In this document: piece by piece, positions 1 to 6,869 of the stretch
How positions within the stretch are numbered: position 1 is the stretch's first letter
Layout: every line of letters begins with the position of its first letter
Assembly (NCBI GenBank): GCA_043798815.1
Contig: JAZDOH010000083.1
Span: forward strand, 1 to 21,742
From: JAZDOH01 sp043798815
GTDB taxonomy: Bacteria > Patescibacteriota > Gracilibacteria > UM-FILTER-43-11
Direction of reading: 5' to 3'
Length of the DNA: 21,742 bases
Position numbers and translations under genes: made by a program
Notes under the pieces: model-generated
The model's input: only the letters and a program-made list of their open reading frames with translations
Database searches by the model: none
Told to the model about the DNA's origin: nothing

Positions 1-483
1 AAAGTAATTCTTTTCTTTCACAAGTGTCGGCGCCTTTTTGTGGTTCGGACATTTTCCGTCCACAAGTTCATGCGGAGCCATGAAGGTTTCGCAACCCTCG
101 CAATACAGTCCTTCATACTCTTTTTCATAAATATCCCCGGCATCGCGCAATTTTTTCCAGATCTTTTGGCACGCCGGCCAATGGCGTTTTTGATCGGTGG
201 TGCGAATGAAATCATCGTAGGAAAGACTCAAAATCTCTTTCAGACTCCGGAAAATGGCGGAATTTTTATCCGCCAAATCTTGCGGTGCAATCCCCTGCTC
301 TTTGGCCGTGTTAAAGAGCTTTACGCCGTATTCATCCGTGCCAATGGAAAAGCGCACGTCAAAACCCATGAGCCGCTTGTATCGGGCAATGGCATCCGCC
401 TCAATGAACTCCATGGCATGCCCCATGTGGGGAACGCCGTTCACGTAAGCAATCGCTGTGCAAATGTAAAATGTTTTGGACAT
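1..483 (-). CDS. metG: Methionyl-tRNA synthetase, N-terminal part (cut by window edge)
   Basis: Charges tRNA(Met) with methionine in the cytoplasm; class I aminoacyl-tRNA synthetase. The reading frame is open from the ATG at 481-483 to base 1, giving the first 161 residues. It starts SKTFYICTAIAYVNGVPHMG, and the PHMGH motif is the class I HIGH signature. TDEYGVKLFNTA follows, and then the zinc-knuckle region with CEGC and a second pair CPNH. The C-terminal KMSKS half and anticodon domain lie outside the window. The start lies 17 bases after the stop of the nucleotidyltransferase-MetE fusion gene, so metG probably belongs to that operon. No Shine-Dalgarno sequence precedes the start. Identification is secure; only the 3' extent is unknown. 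Confidence 0.95.
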   Translation of the reverse strand, partial: MSKTFYICTAIAYVNGVPHMGHAMEFIEADAIARYKRLMGFDVRFSIGTDEYGVKLFNTAKEQGIAPQDLADKNSAIFRSLKEILSLSYDDFIRTTDQKRHWPACQKIWKKLRDAGDIYEKEYEGLYCEGCETFMAPHELVDGKCPNHKKAPTLVKEKNYF

Positions 484-500
484 AACAGAATCATTGTAGA

Positions 501-2285
501 TCAAGAATACTTGCGACGCAAAAGGTGAGCGGCCTCCACCTCATTTTTGAGTTTTTGATACGCTTCATCCAAAGGAACTTCCGCTTGGGAGCCGGGAGCG
601 AAACCGCAATCGGGATTCAGGATGATTCGCTCGGGCGCGATGTACCGGAGGGCTTTCTCGACTCGAGCAACGATTTCTTCGGGGGTATCGATGTGCTCAA
701 ACCGACAATCAACACAACCAAGACCTACCACGGCCTTCTTAGGCAATCCTTTTAGCGCGGAAAAATCACCGGCTACCGGAATACTATATTCCAGGACAAA
801 TTGATCAACATCAATAGTTGATATTAAAGGAATAATCGAATCATAACCGCCTTTGCCGATCCAACCTTGTCTGCCCTTGTTACGGCGACAAAGATGAAGC
901 GCTATTTCAATCCCATCAATCCCTTTCGTCACTTCGTTGACGACTGAACAAGCGTAAGCCAGTTCCTGCTCAGGATTAGCGTATTGCTGGCGTAATTCCC
1001 TGTCAACAAAGAGACAGATATGTGGATCGTCGATTTGGGCGATATCCGCGCCCGCATCGCGAAGCAACAGAATCTCGTTACGGAGAATGGGAATAAGATC
1101 GGCTACAAAAGCTTCTCGGGTTTCGTAAGCATTCGAAGATCGTTCCAAATTCCACAGCCGTTCGCCGAGAAGATAGGGCGAAGGCAGGCAAACTTTGATT
1201 TTTCTAGACGTGTGTTTTTTAAGAAAAGCGGCCTCGCGTGCAAAGAACCCTGGACGATCGTAGCGAAGTTTTTGAGTTACAGTATGCCAGGAACGGCCAT
1301 CCTCGGGATTGAAAAAATGTTCCAACCCATCCACAATATTTCCAATCACTCCCACATAGGACTTTCGGCGCCATTCTCCATCGCTGATGATGTCCAGGCC
1401 AGCCTGTTCCTGCAATGCGATGGCATAAAGGACTGCTTTATCCATGAGGGGTGAAAAAGGATTACCGTCCTTTAAAATGATATCCTGCACGAATTGAGGG
1501 CGCGGAAGACTGCCTACGACACCGGCTGGAAAAAGGAGAGAAGCCGGTAGCCAATGTTTATTGGCGTAAGCGAGGTCTTCCAATGTATCGATTTCAATAT
1601 AATTTCCATGAGTCGTAACATAATTTATTTTGACTCCCTTTTCGGCCAAATGATTCAAAAAATGAATGAGGTAAGCTTTATTGAGCGGGATTTTATCTTC
1701 AAAATGAAACAAAGAGTTTAATTTTTCATATTCTTGTTTAAAAATCAGGGCGCCATACGGTGAAAATTTGGCCACACCGATAAATTCGCCAAAAGCCTCG
1801 GTTTCAGAAATATCCCGGTGAAACCGAGTGACAATCCCCCCTTCTACAAGAACTTTCTCCGCGTCGCTGGAAGGATGTTTGCTCCGATGGCGATAACGGC
1901 TCTTCCAGTCGGTATCGATCGCAACCACAATATCTCCGGATGCCGCGAGAAGTTTTTTGACGACTTCTTGGGTGTACAAAATGTCAGAATAAGAACAAAT
2001 GAATCCGTCATCCATGTCATCTGCCGCGAAAAAAAGGGACTGCAGGATATTGTTCGTTTCCCACGCCTCATTATGACGAAACGTGAAACGAGGATACTCT
2101 TGTCGAATGACGTCGATCAAATAACCTCCGATAAAAATAATATCCTTAAAATCATTCACAAGATGCGCCTGGAGGATCCAGTCCAGAATCCTCTTGCCTT
2201 TGATCTCAGTGAACGTTTTGGGTTCTGTATCGGTCAGGTATTCCAGACGCCGACCCCGGCCGGCGCCAATGATGATGGTTTTCAT
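501..2285 (-). CDS. Fusion protein: LicC-type nucleotidyltransferase + MetE-like methyltransferase domain
   Basis: One uninterrupted 594-residue frame with two domains. Residues 1-265 resemble sugar-phosphate/phosphocholine cytidylyltransferases (COG1213, LicC/PntC type): a glycine/arginine-rich nucleotide loop GAGRGRRL at 7-14, PK at 22-23, and SYSDILY carrying a likely metal aspartate. Residues about 275-590 match the stand-alone cobalamin-independent methionine synthase family (COG0620): VGSLPRP near the junction, DGEWRR, QIDDP, and predicted zinc ligands H464 and C466 (HLC), E499 (LEY) and C560 (NPDCGF). The N-terminal half of classical MetE is absent. The frame could extend to 2360, but the nucleotidyltransferase fold clearly begins at the ATG at 2285. 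It lies 19 bases after a methyltransferase gene and 17 bases before metG. The family assignments are firm; the substrate of either domain and the purpose of the fusion are unknown. Methyl transfer to a homocysteine-like thiol is only inferred. Confidence 0.85.
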   Translation of the reverse strand: MKTIIIGAGRGRRLEYLTDTEPKTFTEIKGKRILDWILQAHLVNDFKDIIFIGGYLIDVIRQEYPRFTFRHNEAWETNNILQSLFFAADDMDDGFICSYSDILYTQEVVKKLLAASGDIVVAIDTDWKSRYRHRSKHPSSDAEKVLVEGGIVTRFHRDISETEAFGEFIGVAKFSPYGALIFKQEYEKLNSLFHFEDKIPLNKAYLIHFLNHLAEKGVKINYVTTHGNYIEIDTLEDLAYANKHWLPASLLFPAGVVGSLPRPQFVQDIILKDGNPFSPLMDKAVLYAIALQEQAGLDIISDGEWRRKSYVGVIGNIVDGLEHFFNPEDGRSWHTVTQKLRYDRPGFFAREAAFLKKHTSRKIKVCLPSPYLLGERLWNLERSSNAYETREAFVADLIPILRNEILLLRDAGADIAQIDDPHICLFVDRELRQQYANPEQELAYACSVVNEVTKGIDGIEIALHLCRRNKGRQGWIGKGGYDSIIPLISTIDVDQFVLEYSIPVAGDFSALKGLPKKAVVGLGCVDCRFEHIDTPEEIVARVEKALRYIAPERIILNPDCGFAPGSQAEVPLDEAYQKLKNEVEAAHLLRRKYS

Positions 2286-2304
2286 AAAAATAGAGTTAAA
2301 AAGA

Positions 2305-3312
2305 TTATGGAAGACTCCGGGCAATCGCGCAGGCAAATTCATCGGGAGAATCAGTGTCATAAGGCAATGTTTCTATTTCGAGAAGGTCAACTTCAAAACC
2401 AGCCGCCTCTAGATTCTGCTGAAGAGTGGCTGGTTCCATAAAATACCGGGGATGACCATCCTGACAGAGGCGGGACGTATAGCCCGCCCCCCGCTCCAGG
2501 CAAACGCTTTTTCCGGGACTATTAAAGGGGGAACGCGGAGTTTTTTGCTGAATGGCCAAAACTCCATTTTCTCGTAACAAAAACCGGACAGATTTCAAAA
2601 GGTGAGACAGGTAACCTGGAGGTGACAAATGAAACACCGACGTGGCCGTCACCGCATCAACGTTTCCTATTAACGTCGTATCTCGGGCGACAAGATCCTC
2701 CAAAGTCCCCTGTCTTATTTTAACTCTTTCAGCATCTCCATTTAACTGGCTCATCACTCGGCAGCGGGCTTGTTTTACAGCGGTTATTGAAGAATCCAGG
2801 CCGATGACCCGCCTGACCCCGTGCTGGACAAGTGCAATCACATCCCGACCATTCCCAGTGCCAACATCAACCGCTAGAGAAATACCATCCAAATGCGAAT
2901 GGCGCGCAAAATGTTCAATGATTTTATTGGGAGTATCCTGACGAATAAAAGAGCGTTTTCGAGTTTGGTGTTCCCGGTCGTAATCCGGAGGAGGTGTATA
3001 TCCCGAAAGACTCAATAAATGATCCCCTTGCAACGTCTCGTCTAATTTTTGGCGGCCCTCGGAAGCCAAAAGGAACAAATTCGCTGCATAACGGACTAAA
3101 ACGGGAATTTTTATCAAAGGAAGTCCCAAATCACGTGTCTCCTGGAGTAAATCAGCAAGTACGGGATCACGATCTGATTCCAGCCATCGCTGGACTGCAG
3201 GCTGAAATGAGCTCCCAAGGAGAGGGATTTGCTCTGAATTTGCGCAATCAGGAAAAGGCATTTGATAAATCCGTCCAGCCAGATCTGTTAAAAAAGGAGA
3301 CGGAGGAAGCAT
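2305..3312 (-). CDS. Class I SAM-dependent methyltransferase
   Basis: 335 residues. The first ~120 residues are not recognised. They are followed by a Rossmann-type SAM-binding domain with motif I VDVGTGNGRDVIAL (about residues 147-160) and an acidic motif II GLDSS. A post-motif segment VDAVTATSVFHLSPPGYLSH is compatible with motif IV but lacks a diagnostic catalytic tetrapeptide, so the methyl acceptor (small molecule, protein or nucleic acid) cannot be named. The gene lies 7 bases downstream of the zinc-ribbon/HTH gene and 19 bases upstream of the nucleotidyltransferase-MetE fusion, implying cotranscription. A SAM-consuming enzyme beside a MetE-like domain and metG suggests a shared methionine/one-carbon theme, as inference. 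The ATG at 3312 is preceded by an A/T-rich stretch without Shine-Dalgarno. Confidence 0.8.
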   Translation of the reverse strand: MLPPSPFLTDLAGRIYQMPFPDCANSEQIPLLGSSFQPAVQRWLESDRDPVLADLLQETRDLGLPLIKIPVLVRYAANLFLLASEGRQKLDETLQGDHLLSLSGYTPPPDYDREHQTRKRSFIRQDTPNKIIEHFARHSHLDGISLAVDVGTGNGRDVIALVQHGVRRVIGLDSSITAVKQARCRVMSQLNGDAERVKIRQGTLEDLVARDTTLIGNVDAVTATSVFHLSPPGYLSHLLKSVRFLLRENGVLAIQQKTPRSPFNSPGKSVCLERGAGYTSRLCQDGHPRYFMEPATLQQNLEAAGFEVDLLEIETLPYDTDSPDEFACAIARSLP

Positions 3313-3319
3313 AAGAATA

Positions 3320-3580
3320 TCAGTTAAAAAATTTTAATCTCTTTTTCCATCGCAGTACCGTACTGGGGCTAACCTTAGTCAGTTTCGCGATTTTCCGGAT
3401 GGAAAATCCTGCGCTCAGGAGCTGAAGTGCGCGGCGGCTCCGGATTTCCTGCGTTCGAAGTCCATAATGAAAGGTATGCCGGTGGGCAACCCAGGTTTTT
3501 TTGCAACTTCGGCATCGAAAACGGTTAGTTCGTCGATCATGAGTCGCTATCTCTTGTTTTTGACAATGGGGACAAGTCAT
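3320..3580 (-). CDS. Small zinc-ribbon + helix-turn-helix protein
   Basis: 86 residues from the ATG at 3580. The start MTCPHCQKQEIATHDRRTNR is followed by FRCRSC, giving four cysteines at 3, 6, 23 and 26 (a CxxC...CxxC zinc ribbon). Residues about 48-82 read as a helix-turn-helix (SAGFSIRKIAKLTKVSPSTV). This layout resembles the InsA-like N-terminal DNA-binding module of IS1-type transposases, but no catalytic domain follows, so it may be a domesticated transposase fragment or a small regulator. A longer frame to 3634 would be translated through the terminator hairpin and is rejected. It is the first gene of the operon with the methyltransferase, the MetE fusion and metG, so a regulatory role in that operon is plausible but unproven. 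Confidence 0.7.
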   Translation of the reverse strand: MTCPHCQKQEIATHDRRTNRFRCRSCKKTWVAHRHTFHYGLRTQEIRSRRALQLLSAGFSIRKIAKLTKVSPSTVLRWKKRLKFFN

Positions 3581-3593
3581 AAAAAATGTATTT

Positions 3594-3684
3594 AAAAAAA
3601 CCCCGCGGAATCGGAACTCCGTGGGGCTTCTCATTGTGGATCAAACGTTAAATGAGCCTGCCACGAAATTCCGTGGAGCTCATC
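3594..3684 (-). terminator. Leader with hairpin and U-tract terminator (possible attenuator)
   Basis: On the minus strand, the arms CCCCACGGA and TCCGCGGGG (3626-3601, one A/C mismatch) are followed by seven T residues at 3600-3594, as in an intrinsic terminator. It sits only about 15 bases before the start of the zinc-ribbon gene. About 35 bases upstream is a second hairpin, CCACGGAATTTCGTGG (3676-3661), whose G-U pair favours the minus strand. The 3' arm of that hairpin can alternatively pair with the 5' arm of the terminator, over 11 bases with two wobbles. It may simply end hicBA transcripts, or act as an attenuator for the metG operon. Confidence 0.6.
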
Positions 3685-3754
3685 ATCATGCAGGTATTTG
3701 AAACGGCAAAAGTAGTCATTTGCACCCAGCGTAACTCAATTTTTGACAAAAATC

Positions 3755-3768
3755 AATACAATTGTATT
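3755..3768. promoter_or_regulatory. Perfect 14-bp palindrome AATACAATTGTATT
   Basis: This site lies between the hicA stop and the leader of the zinc-ribbon operon. The identical 14 bases overlap the -10 box of the antitoxin promoter at 15725-15738. A TTGACA hexamer lies just before it on the plus strand (3743-3748), but I see no good -10 partner and no gene downstream on that strand. It is probably an operator for a DNA-binding antitoxin, or a relic of a toxin-antitoxin promoter. Confidence 0.45.
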
Positions 3769-3799
3769 CATATAGCGTGAAATCTCACCCCGCTGTCAT

Positions 3800-4039
3800 T
3801 TAAAAAACTTTTCTCAAAGCATTTACAAATTCCTCCGGACTGACTTTTGCTTGCCGTAAAATTCCACGCAATGTTCCAATGGCCAGTTCACGGTGCAATG
3901 GAACGACGCAACCAAAAATATCGTCTCGTGTTTCTTTTTTGAGTACCACATGACTTCCCTTTTGCCGCACCGCAATAAAACCCAGTTTCGTTAATGCCTG
4001 AATTGCTTTTTTCCCTGAAAGACGTGGTATTTTAGGCAT
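3800..4039 (-). CDS. hicA: HicA-type toxin (mRNA interferase)
   Basis: 79 residues, the usual size for the HicA/YcfA family. Members have a double-stranded-RNA-binding-like fold and cleave mRNA using one histidine. The family core is visible: SGKKAIQALTKLGF, then RQKGSHVVLKK with the catalytic histidine in GSH, then a C-terminal PLHRELAIGTLRGILRQAKV helix region. The toxin start overlaps the antitoxin end by 8 bases, as expected for a translationally coupled pair in hicB-hicA order. That order is the reverse of the classical hicA-first arrangement but is common. All catalytic features look intact, so the toxin is probably active. Confidence 0.9.
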   Translation of the reverse strand: MPKIPRLSGKKAIQALTKLGFIAVRQKGSHVVLKKETRDDIFGCVVPLHRELAIGTLRGILRQAKVSPEEFVNALRKVF

Positions 4040-4235
4040 GGGACAAACTGAATTTCCTAACCGTAGAAGGCTCTCGATCAGCTAATGGAAATTCTTCCAA
4101 ATAAAGCTCCGTCGCTTCTTTAAGATTAGCCAAGGCTTCTTTTTCGGTTTTCCCCTGACTTACCGTTCCAATTTCCGGACATTCGGCGACAAATAGTTTT
4201 CCTTCCCTATGCACAAATGCTGTAAAAGTTTTCAT
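4032..4235 (-). CDS. hicB: HicB-like antitoxin
   Basis: 67 residues with the HicB N-terminal partial RNase H-like fold: MKTFTAFVHREGKLFVAECP, then EIGTVSQGKTEKEALANLKEATELYLEEF. It is short and has no evident C-terminal DNA-binding domain, so autoregulation may depend on another protein. It neutralises HicA by direct binding (family knowledge). The gene starts 21 bases after the last pilin-like gene, but a good promoter sits in that gap. A/T-rich upstream sequence with no Shine-Dalgarno. Confidence 0.88.
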   Translation of the reverse strand: MKTFTAFVHREGKLFVAECPEIGTVSQGKTEKEALANLKEATELYLEEFPLADREPSTVRKFSLSHA

Positions 4236-4255
4236 AAAGTCATTAAATCAGCTGA

Positions 4256-4285
4256 ATTATACCGTGCTCCTGTAAACCAAATCAA
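4256..4285 (-). promoter_or_regulatory. Promoter of hicBA
   Basis: On the minus strand TTGATT (4285-4280), an 18-base spacer and TATAAT (4261-4256). The perfect -10 box spans the stop codon of the last pilin-like gene, so hicBA can be transcribed independently of the upstream cassette. The hicB ATG lies about 20 bases downstream. Confidence 0.6.
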
Positions 4286-4649
4286 TCACATTCGTGATGA
4301 TGGCGTAGGCCAAAATCACGACTAAAAGTCCGATGAGCGCGAATTTGATGGTTTTTTTAGCTGCTTCCATTTGTTCCTGGGTTCCGAACGAAACGATGTA
4401 GCGCACGCCGCCGATGACCAAAAGCAATACGGCGATGCTGCCGGAGGCGTACAGGATCAGATTGATGGCGAATTGAAGCGCGTCTGTGATTTTGGTTTCC
4501 ACCGAAGCGTCGCCAAGACGGCCTGTGGGCAGGTTTTCTGGCCGGTACACTTCATGCCGGAAGTCATCGATGGTGATCCCCAACGCATTCGAAATCGTGA
4601 GAGGAAGCAGAAGCAAGGCGCCCAAAATGAAATGCAAAAGTTTTTTCAT
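4257..4649 (-). CDS. VirB2/TrbC-like pilin family protein (fifth of five)
   Basis: 130 residues. A signal peptide is visible (MKKLLHFILGALLLLP, cleavage near residue 24), then a short exported segment. Two transmembrane helices (about 59-85 and 97-125) are joined by the hallmark cytoplasmic loop: GGVRYIVSFGTQEQMEAAKK, followed by TIKFALIGLL. This layout is that of VirB2/TrbC pilin subunits of type IV secretion-like systems and of the pilin-annotated proteins common in CPR genomes. The start codon overlaps the preceding stop as ATGA. No secretion ATPase is present in this window, so the assembly partner and function are inferred only. Confidence 0.75.
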   Translation of the reverse strand: MKKLLHFILGALLLLPLTISNALGITIDDFRHEVYRPENLPTGRLGDASVETKITDALQFAINLILYASGSIAVLLLVIGGVRYIVSFGTQEQMEAAKKTIKFALIGLLVVILAYAIITNVIDLVYRSTV

Positions 4650-5317
4650 ATGAAGTTGAAAAAGTCGATGTTCGTGATCGCCTTGGTGAGAGCAAAGGCC
4701 AACGCCACAAATACAAAACCGATGAGCGAGTAATATAGGATTTTTTTCGCCTGTGTGTGAAATTCCTCATTGTCGAATGCAATGACGAGCAAAATCGAGG
4801 CCACGACCAGTCCGCTAAGAATCGCGAGCCAGGCAAAGCGGAATAGCTGGCGAATGGCCTGAGGAATAAAATCCTGCATCAAATCCCCTTGTGGCACCGT
4901 CCCCTCTCCGCCGCCGGGACGGGCGGGGCTAAAGATGAACCGATTCACATCGTTGACGGCATTGAGCGCGGCGCGTTCAGCGTCCAAAAATTCCTGATCC
5001 GCCTCAAAAGGACCTTCATTCCCTTCCGGCACAATATGATTGGCGGCGCTTAGGTCTTTGAACGTGTTGACTTTATCTTCGGCAACTTCAAGCAAATCAA
5101 CTTCTTCACCCGTAACCAATTTAAAATTCTTCAAACCTTCTTTCTTTGGATCATTTGAATTCATGCCTTCCACACGGGTGTGGAGCAAGTCAAACGCCCC
5201 CACCGCAACGACCTGACGCGCCTCGAGTGAATCCTTAAAGTCGTCCCGCGCATTGGCAAAAGCCAGGTTATTTCCCAGGAGCAACACCAGTCCAATGATG
5301 GCTAAAAATCGCTTCAT
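4646..5317 (-). CDS. VirB2/TrbC-like membrane protein with long exported domain (fourth of five)
   Basis: 223 residues. An N-terminal signal peptide MKRFLAIIGLVLLLGNNLAF with cleavage after ANA is followed by a ~135-residue acidic exported domain that I do not recognise. Two C-terminal transmembrane helices (about 160-185 and 197-217) flank a loop, DNEEFHTQAKKILYYSLIGF, that matches the Q.AKK...ALIG pattern of its neighbours. It is the most divergent of the five and the loop lacks the usual glycine. The start overlaps the upstream stop as ATGA, and the stop overlaps the next start in the same way, indicating coupled translation and probably a fixed stoichiometry. Confidence 0.65.
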   Translation of the reverse strand: MKRFLAIIGLVLLLGNNLAFANARDDFKDSLEARQVVAVGAFDLLHTRVEGMNSNDPKKEGLKNFKLVTGEEVDLLEVAEDKVNTFKDLSAANHIVPEGNEGPFEADQEFLDAERAALNAVNDVNRFIFSPARPGGGEGTVPQGDLMQDFIPQAIRQLFRFAWLAILSGLVVASILLVIAFDNEEFHTQAKKILYYSLIGFVFVALAFALTKAITNIDFFNFI

Positions 5318-5715
5318 GGTTGAGGGGGTGGGGTGAAAGAAAAATTCGTGATGACCGTGACGATGCCAAAGGCTACAATCGTGATCACCAATCCGATCAG
5401 AGCGTATTGAACGGTTTTTTGCGCCGCCTGACGCTTTTCCTGATTCCCGTAAGACGTTATGAACTGGTAACCTCCGATGATGAGAACAGCAACCGCCAAA
5501 GCCGCTCCCAGCCCCAAAGCGTATCGAATGACAAAGGGAATGAGTTTGGCGAAAACAAAGCTGGTTTTAATGTCCGTAGCAGAGAAATTTCCGCCAGGCA
5601 ACACATCCCCACCCACCGGCGTGCTCAGATTCACTTCACGGCTTCCCAGCGGCGCGGCCGAAGCCGCTTCCGCCATCCACAAAAGTCCGAGGATGAGTAA
5701 GGTTTTAAAACGCAA
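5314..5715 (-). CDS. VirB2/TrbC-like pilin family protein (third of five), probable TTG start
   Basis: 133 residues if started at the TTG at 5715-5713. That start gives a textbook signal peptide (RFKTLLILGLLWMAEAASA) and an 11-base overlap with the preceding stop. The open frame runs on to 5826, but the extra residues are not signal-like and would overlap the upstream gene by 122 bases. The mature part carries the family core GGYQFITSYGNQEKRQAAQK, then TVQYALIGLV between two transmembrane helices, and ends in a proline-rich tail (FTPPPQP). It is closest to the 4257-4649 protein, suggesting duplication. Confidence 0.72.
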   Translation of the reverse strand: MRFKTLLILGLLWMAEAASAAPLGSREVNLSTPVGGDVLPGGNFSATDIKTSFVFAKLIPFVIRYALGLGAALAVAVLIIGGYQFITSYGNQEKRQAAQKTVQYALIGLVITIVAFGIVTVITNFSFTPPPQP

Positions 5716-6400
5716 AGAAGGTGGGGTTGATGGTGTAAAGAATGAGAGAGGCCAAAAACCAAATGAGCATGCCGACAATGGCTTTTGTAATCCGGGTTTT
5801 CCCCGCGTCATATTTGGTTTGGTCACCGGAAGAAGCGGTCATCTGAATTCCTCCGACGATGATGAACAGCACCACCACACTCACGATGATGCCGGACATG
5901 TATTGGTAAATAAGACCGAGATAATTATAAAACAAAGTAAGCCCCTGGCTTTCTTTCTGTCCCAAAGAACAATTCTCCCGACGTCTTCCATTCTCGATGA
6001 CGGTATCGCAAGGAGAAAAAGCTAAAATGGCCTGCACGGGTCCGCGCGCCGGTGGACGAATCGATGATCCGTTCCACAGCTCGTACACGCAACCTTTTTC
6101 TTCCGCAGTGTCGGAACATTTAGTGACGACAAATAAATCGTAATTGGCGCGGCCGCCAATCGGCTCTTCCAAATACAGGCAATTTTTAGGAGTCACATTC
6201 CGAATCGGATTGGTGCCAATGGGTTTGCTGGTACAGTCTGAAACACTGGTGGCATCCGGAGCGTTTGCCACCGTGGTGCTGCTGGAATTACTGCCGGACG
6301 CAGCGGTTTGCCCTGTTGCTTCACCTTGGGCCAAAACGAAAGGTGCAAAAAAACTGGTGAGCAAAGCAATCCCGATGATGAAACGAGCGGCTTTAACCAT
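5705..6400 (-). CDS. VirB2/TrbC-like membrane protein with cysteine-rich exported domain (second of five)
   Basis: 231 residues from the ATG at 6400 (MVKAARFIIGIALLTSFFAP, signal cleavage near residue 24). The start overlaps the upstream stop by 8 bases. An upstream in-frame start at 6460 would add non-signal residues and overlap more. After the signal come a Ser/Thr-rich linker and an exported domain with six cysteines (SDC, NCLY, KCSD, GCVY, PCDT, NCSL), likely disulfide-bonded. Two transmembrane helices follow with the loop GGIQMTASSGDQTKYDAGKT. The added exported domain suggests a specialised or tip-like subunit, which is inference. Confidence 0.7.
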   Translation of the reverse strand: MVKAARFIIGIALLTSFFAPFVLAQGEATGQTAASGSNSSSTTVANAPDATSVSDCTSKPIGTNPIRNVTPKNCLYLEEPIGGRANYDLFVVTKCSDTAEEKGCVYELWNGSSIRPPARGPVQAILAFSPCDTVIENGRRRENCSLGQKESQGLTLFYNYLGLIYQYMSGIIVSVVVLFIIVGGIQMTASSGDQTKYDAGKTRITKAIVGMLIWFLASLILYTINPTFFAF

Positions 6401-6818
6401 AAATGCTCTTAATGAGAAGTTGGACGGTTTGAACCATGATATAGGCGCCAAGCGCCGCAACCAGCCCGATCAGCGATTTAAAGATAAAAGACTTTCCGTT
6501 GGTCACCCATTGTTCACGACCCCCGGAGGCGAGAATCATGAACCCACCCACCATGATCATCAGCACCGATGCGGTTCCAATGGTGGCCGCCATGATGGTA
6601 ATGGCCCGGTTGAAAACGAAATTAATTCCCTGGCGGATGTATTTTTCCTCTTTTACATCTTCATGAGTGATCGAGCGCAAATCAAACATAAAAAACTCGC
6701 TTTGCAGCGCCGCTGAATTTTGTGTCGGATCTTGCTGTGGAGTACCCGCCGCGTACGCAGGGATGACTGAAAACAGATTCAGCGCGATCACCCATACGAG
6801 GAAGAGTTTTTTGAACAT
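6393..6818 (-). CDS. VirB2/TrbC-like pilin family protein (first of five)
   Basis: 141 residues. Signal peptide MFKKLFLVWVIALNLFSVIP with AYA cleavage near residue 23, then a ~45-residue polar exported part. Transmembrane helices lie at about 72-96 and 112-135 around the loop GGFMILASGGREQWVTNGKS. It shows the same two-helix pattern as the four downstream genes. It is first in the cassette, directly behind a strong promoter with an A/T-rich leader lacking Shine-Dalgarno. Family membership rests on topology and the conserved loop; the structure it builds is not known. Confidence 0.72.
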   Translation of the reverse strand: MFKKLFLVWVIALNLFSVIPAYAAGTPQQDPTQNSAALQSEFFMFDLRSITHEDVKEEKYIRQGINFVFNRAITIMAATIGTASVLMIMVGGFMILASGGREQWVTNGKSFIFKSLIGLVAALGAYIMVQTVQLLIKSIYG

Positions 6819-6835
6819 GTTTAAATAATCTAATT

Positions 6836-6864
6836 ATTATAGCAGAAATAAGCCCAAAAAGCAA
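6836..6864 (-). promoter_or_regulatory. Promoter of the pilin-like cassette
   Basis: Minus strand TTGCTT (6864-6859), 17-base spacer, perfect TATAAT (6841-6836), about 18 bases before the ATG at 6818. The transcript leader would be very short and A/T-rich. Confidence 0.7.
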
Positions 6865-6869
6865 CGAGT

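Noticed and set aside
40..528. 162-codon plus-strand frame opposite metG
   Set aside because: Antisense shadow of methionyl-tRNA synthetase, whose HIGH and zinc motifs are evident.
1818..2441. 207-codon plus-strand frame opposite the MetE fusion
   Set aside because: Composition is that of an antisense shadow; the opposite strand encodes clear domains.
3594..3760. SAM riboswitch or T-box before the metG operon
   Set aside because: None of the conserved core sequences I know for SAM-I/II or the T-box were found; only hairpins and a terminator are visible.
4646..5317. UGA recoded as glycine (Gracilibacteria/SR1-type code)
   Set aside because: TGA stops end several genes exactly where the next gene begins (ATGA overlaps), and conserved proteins contain no internal TGA.
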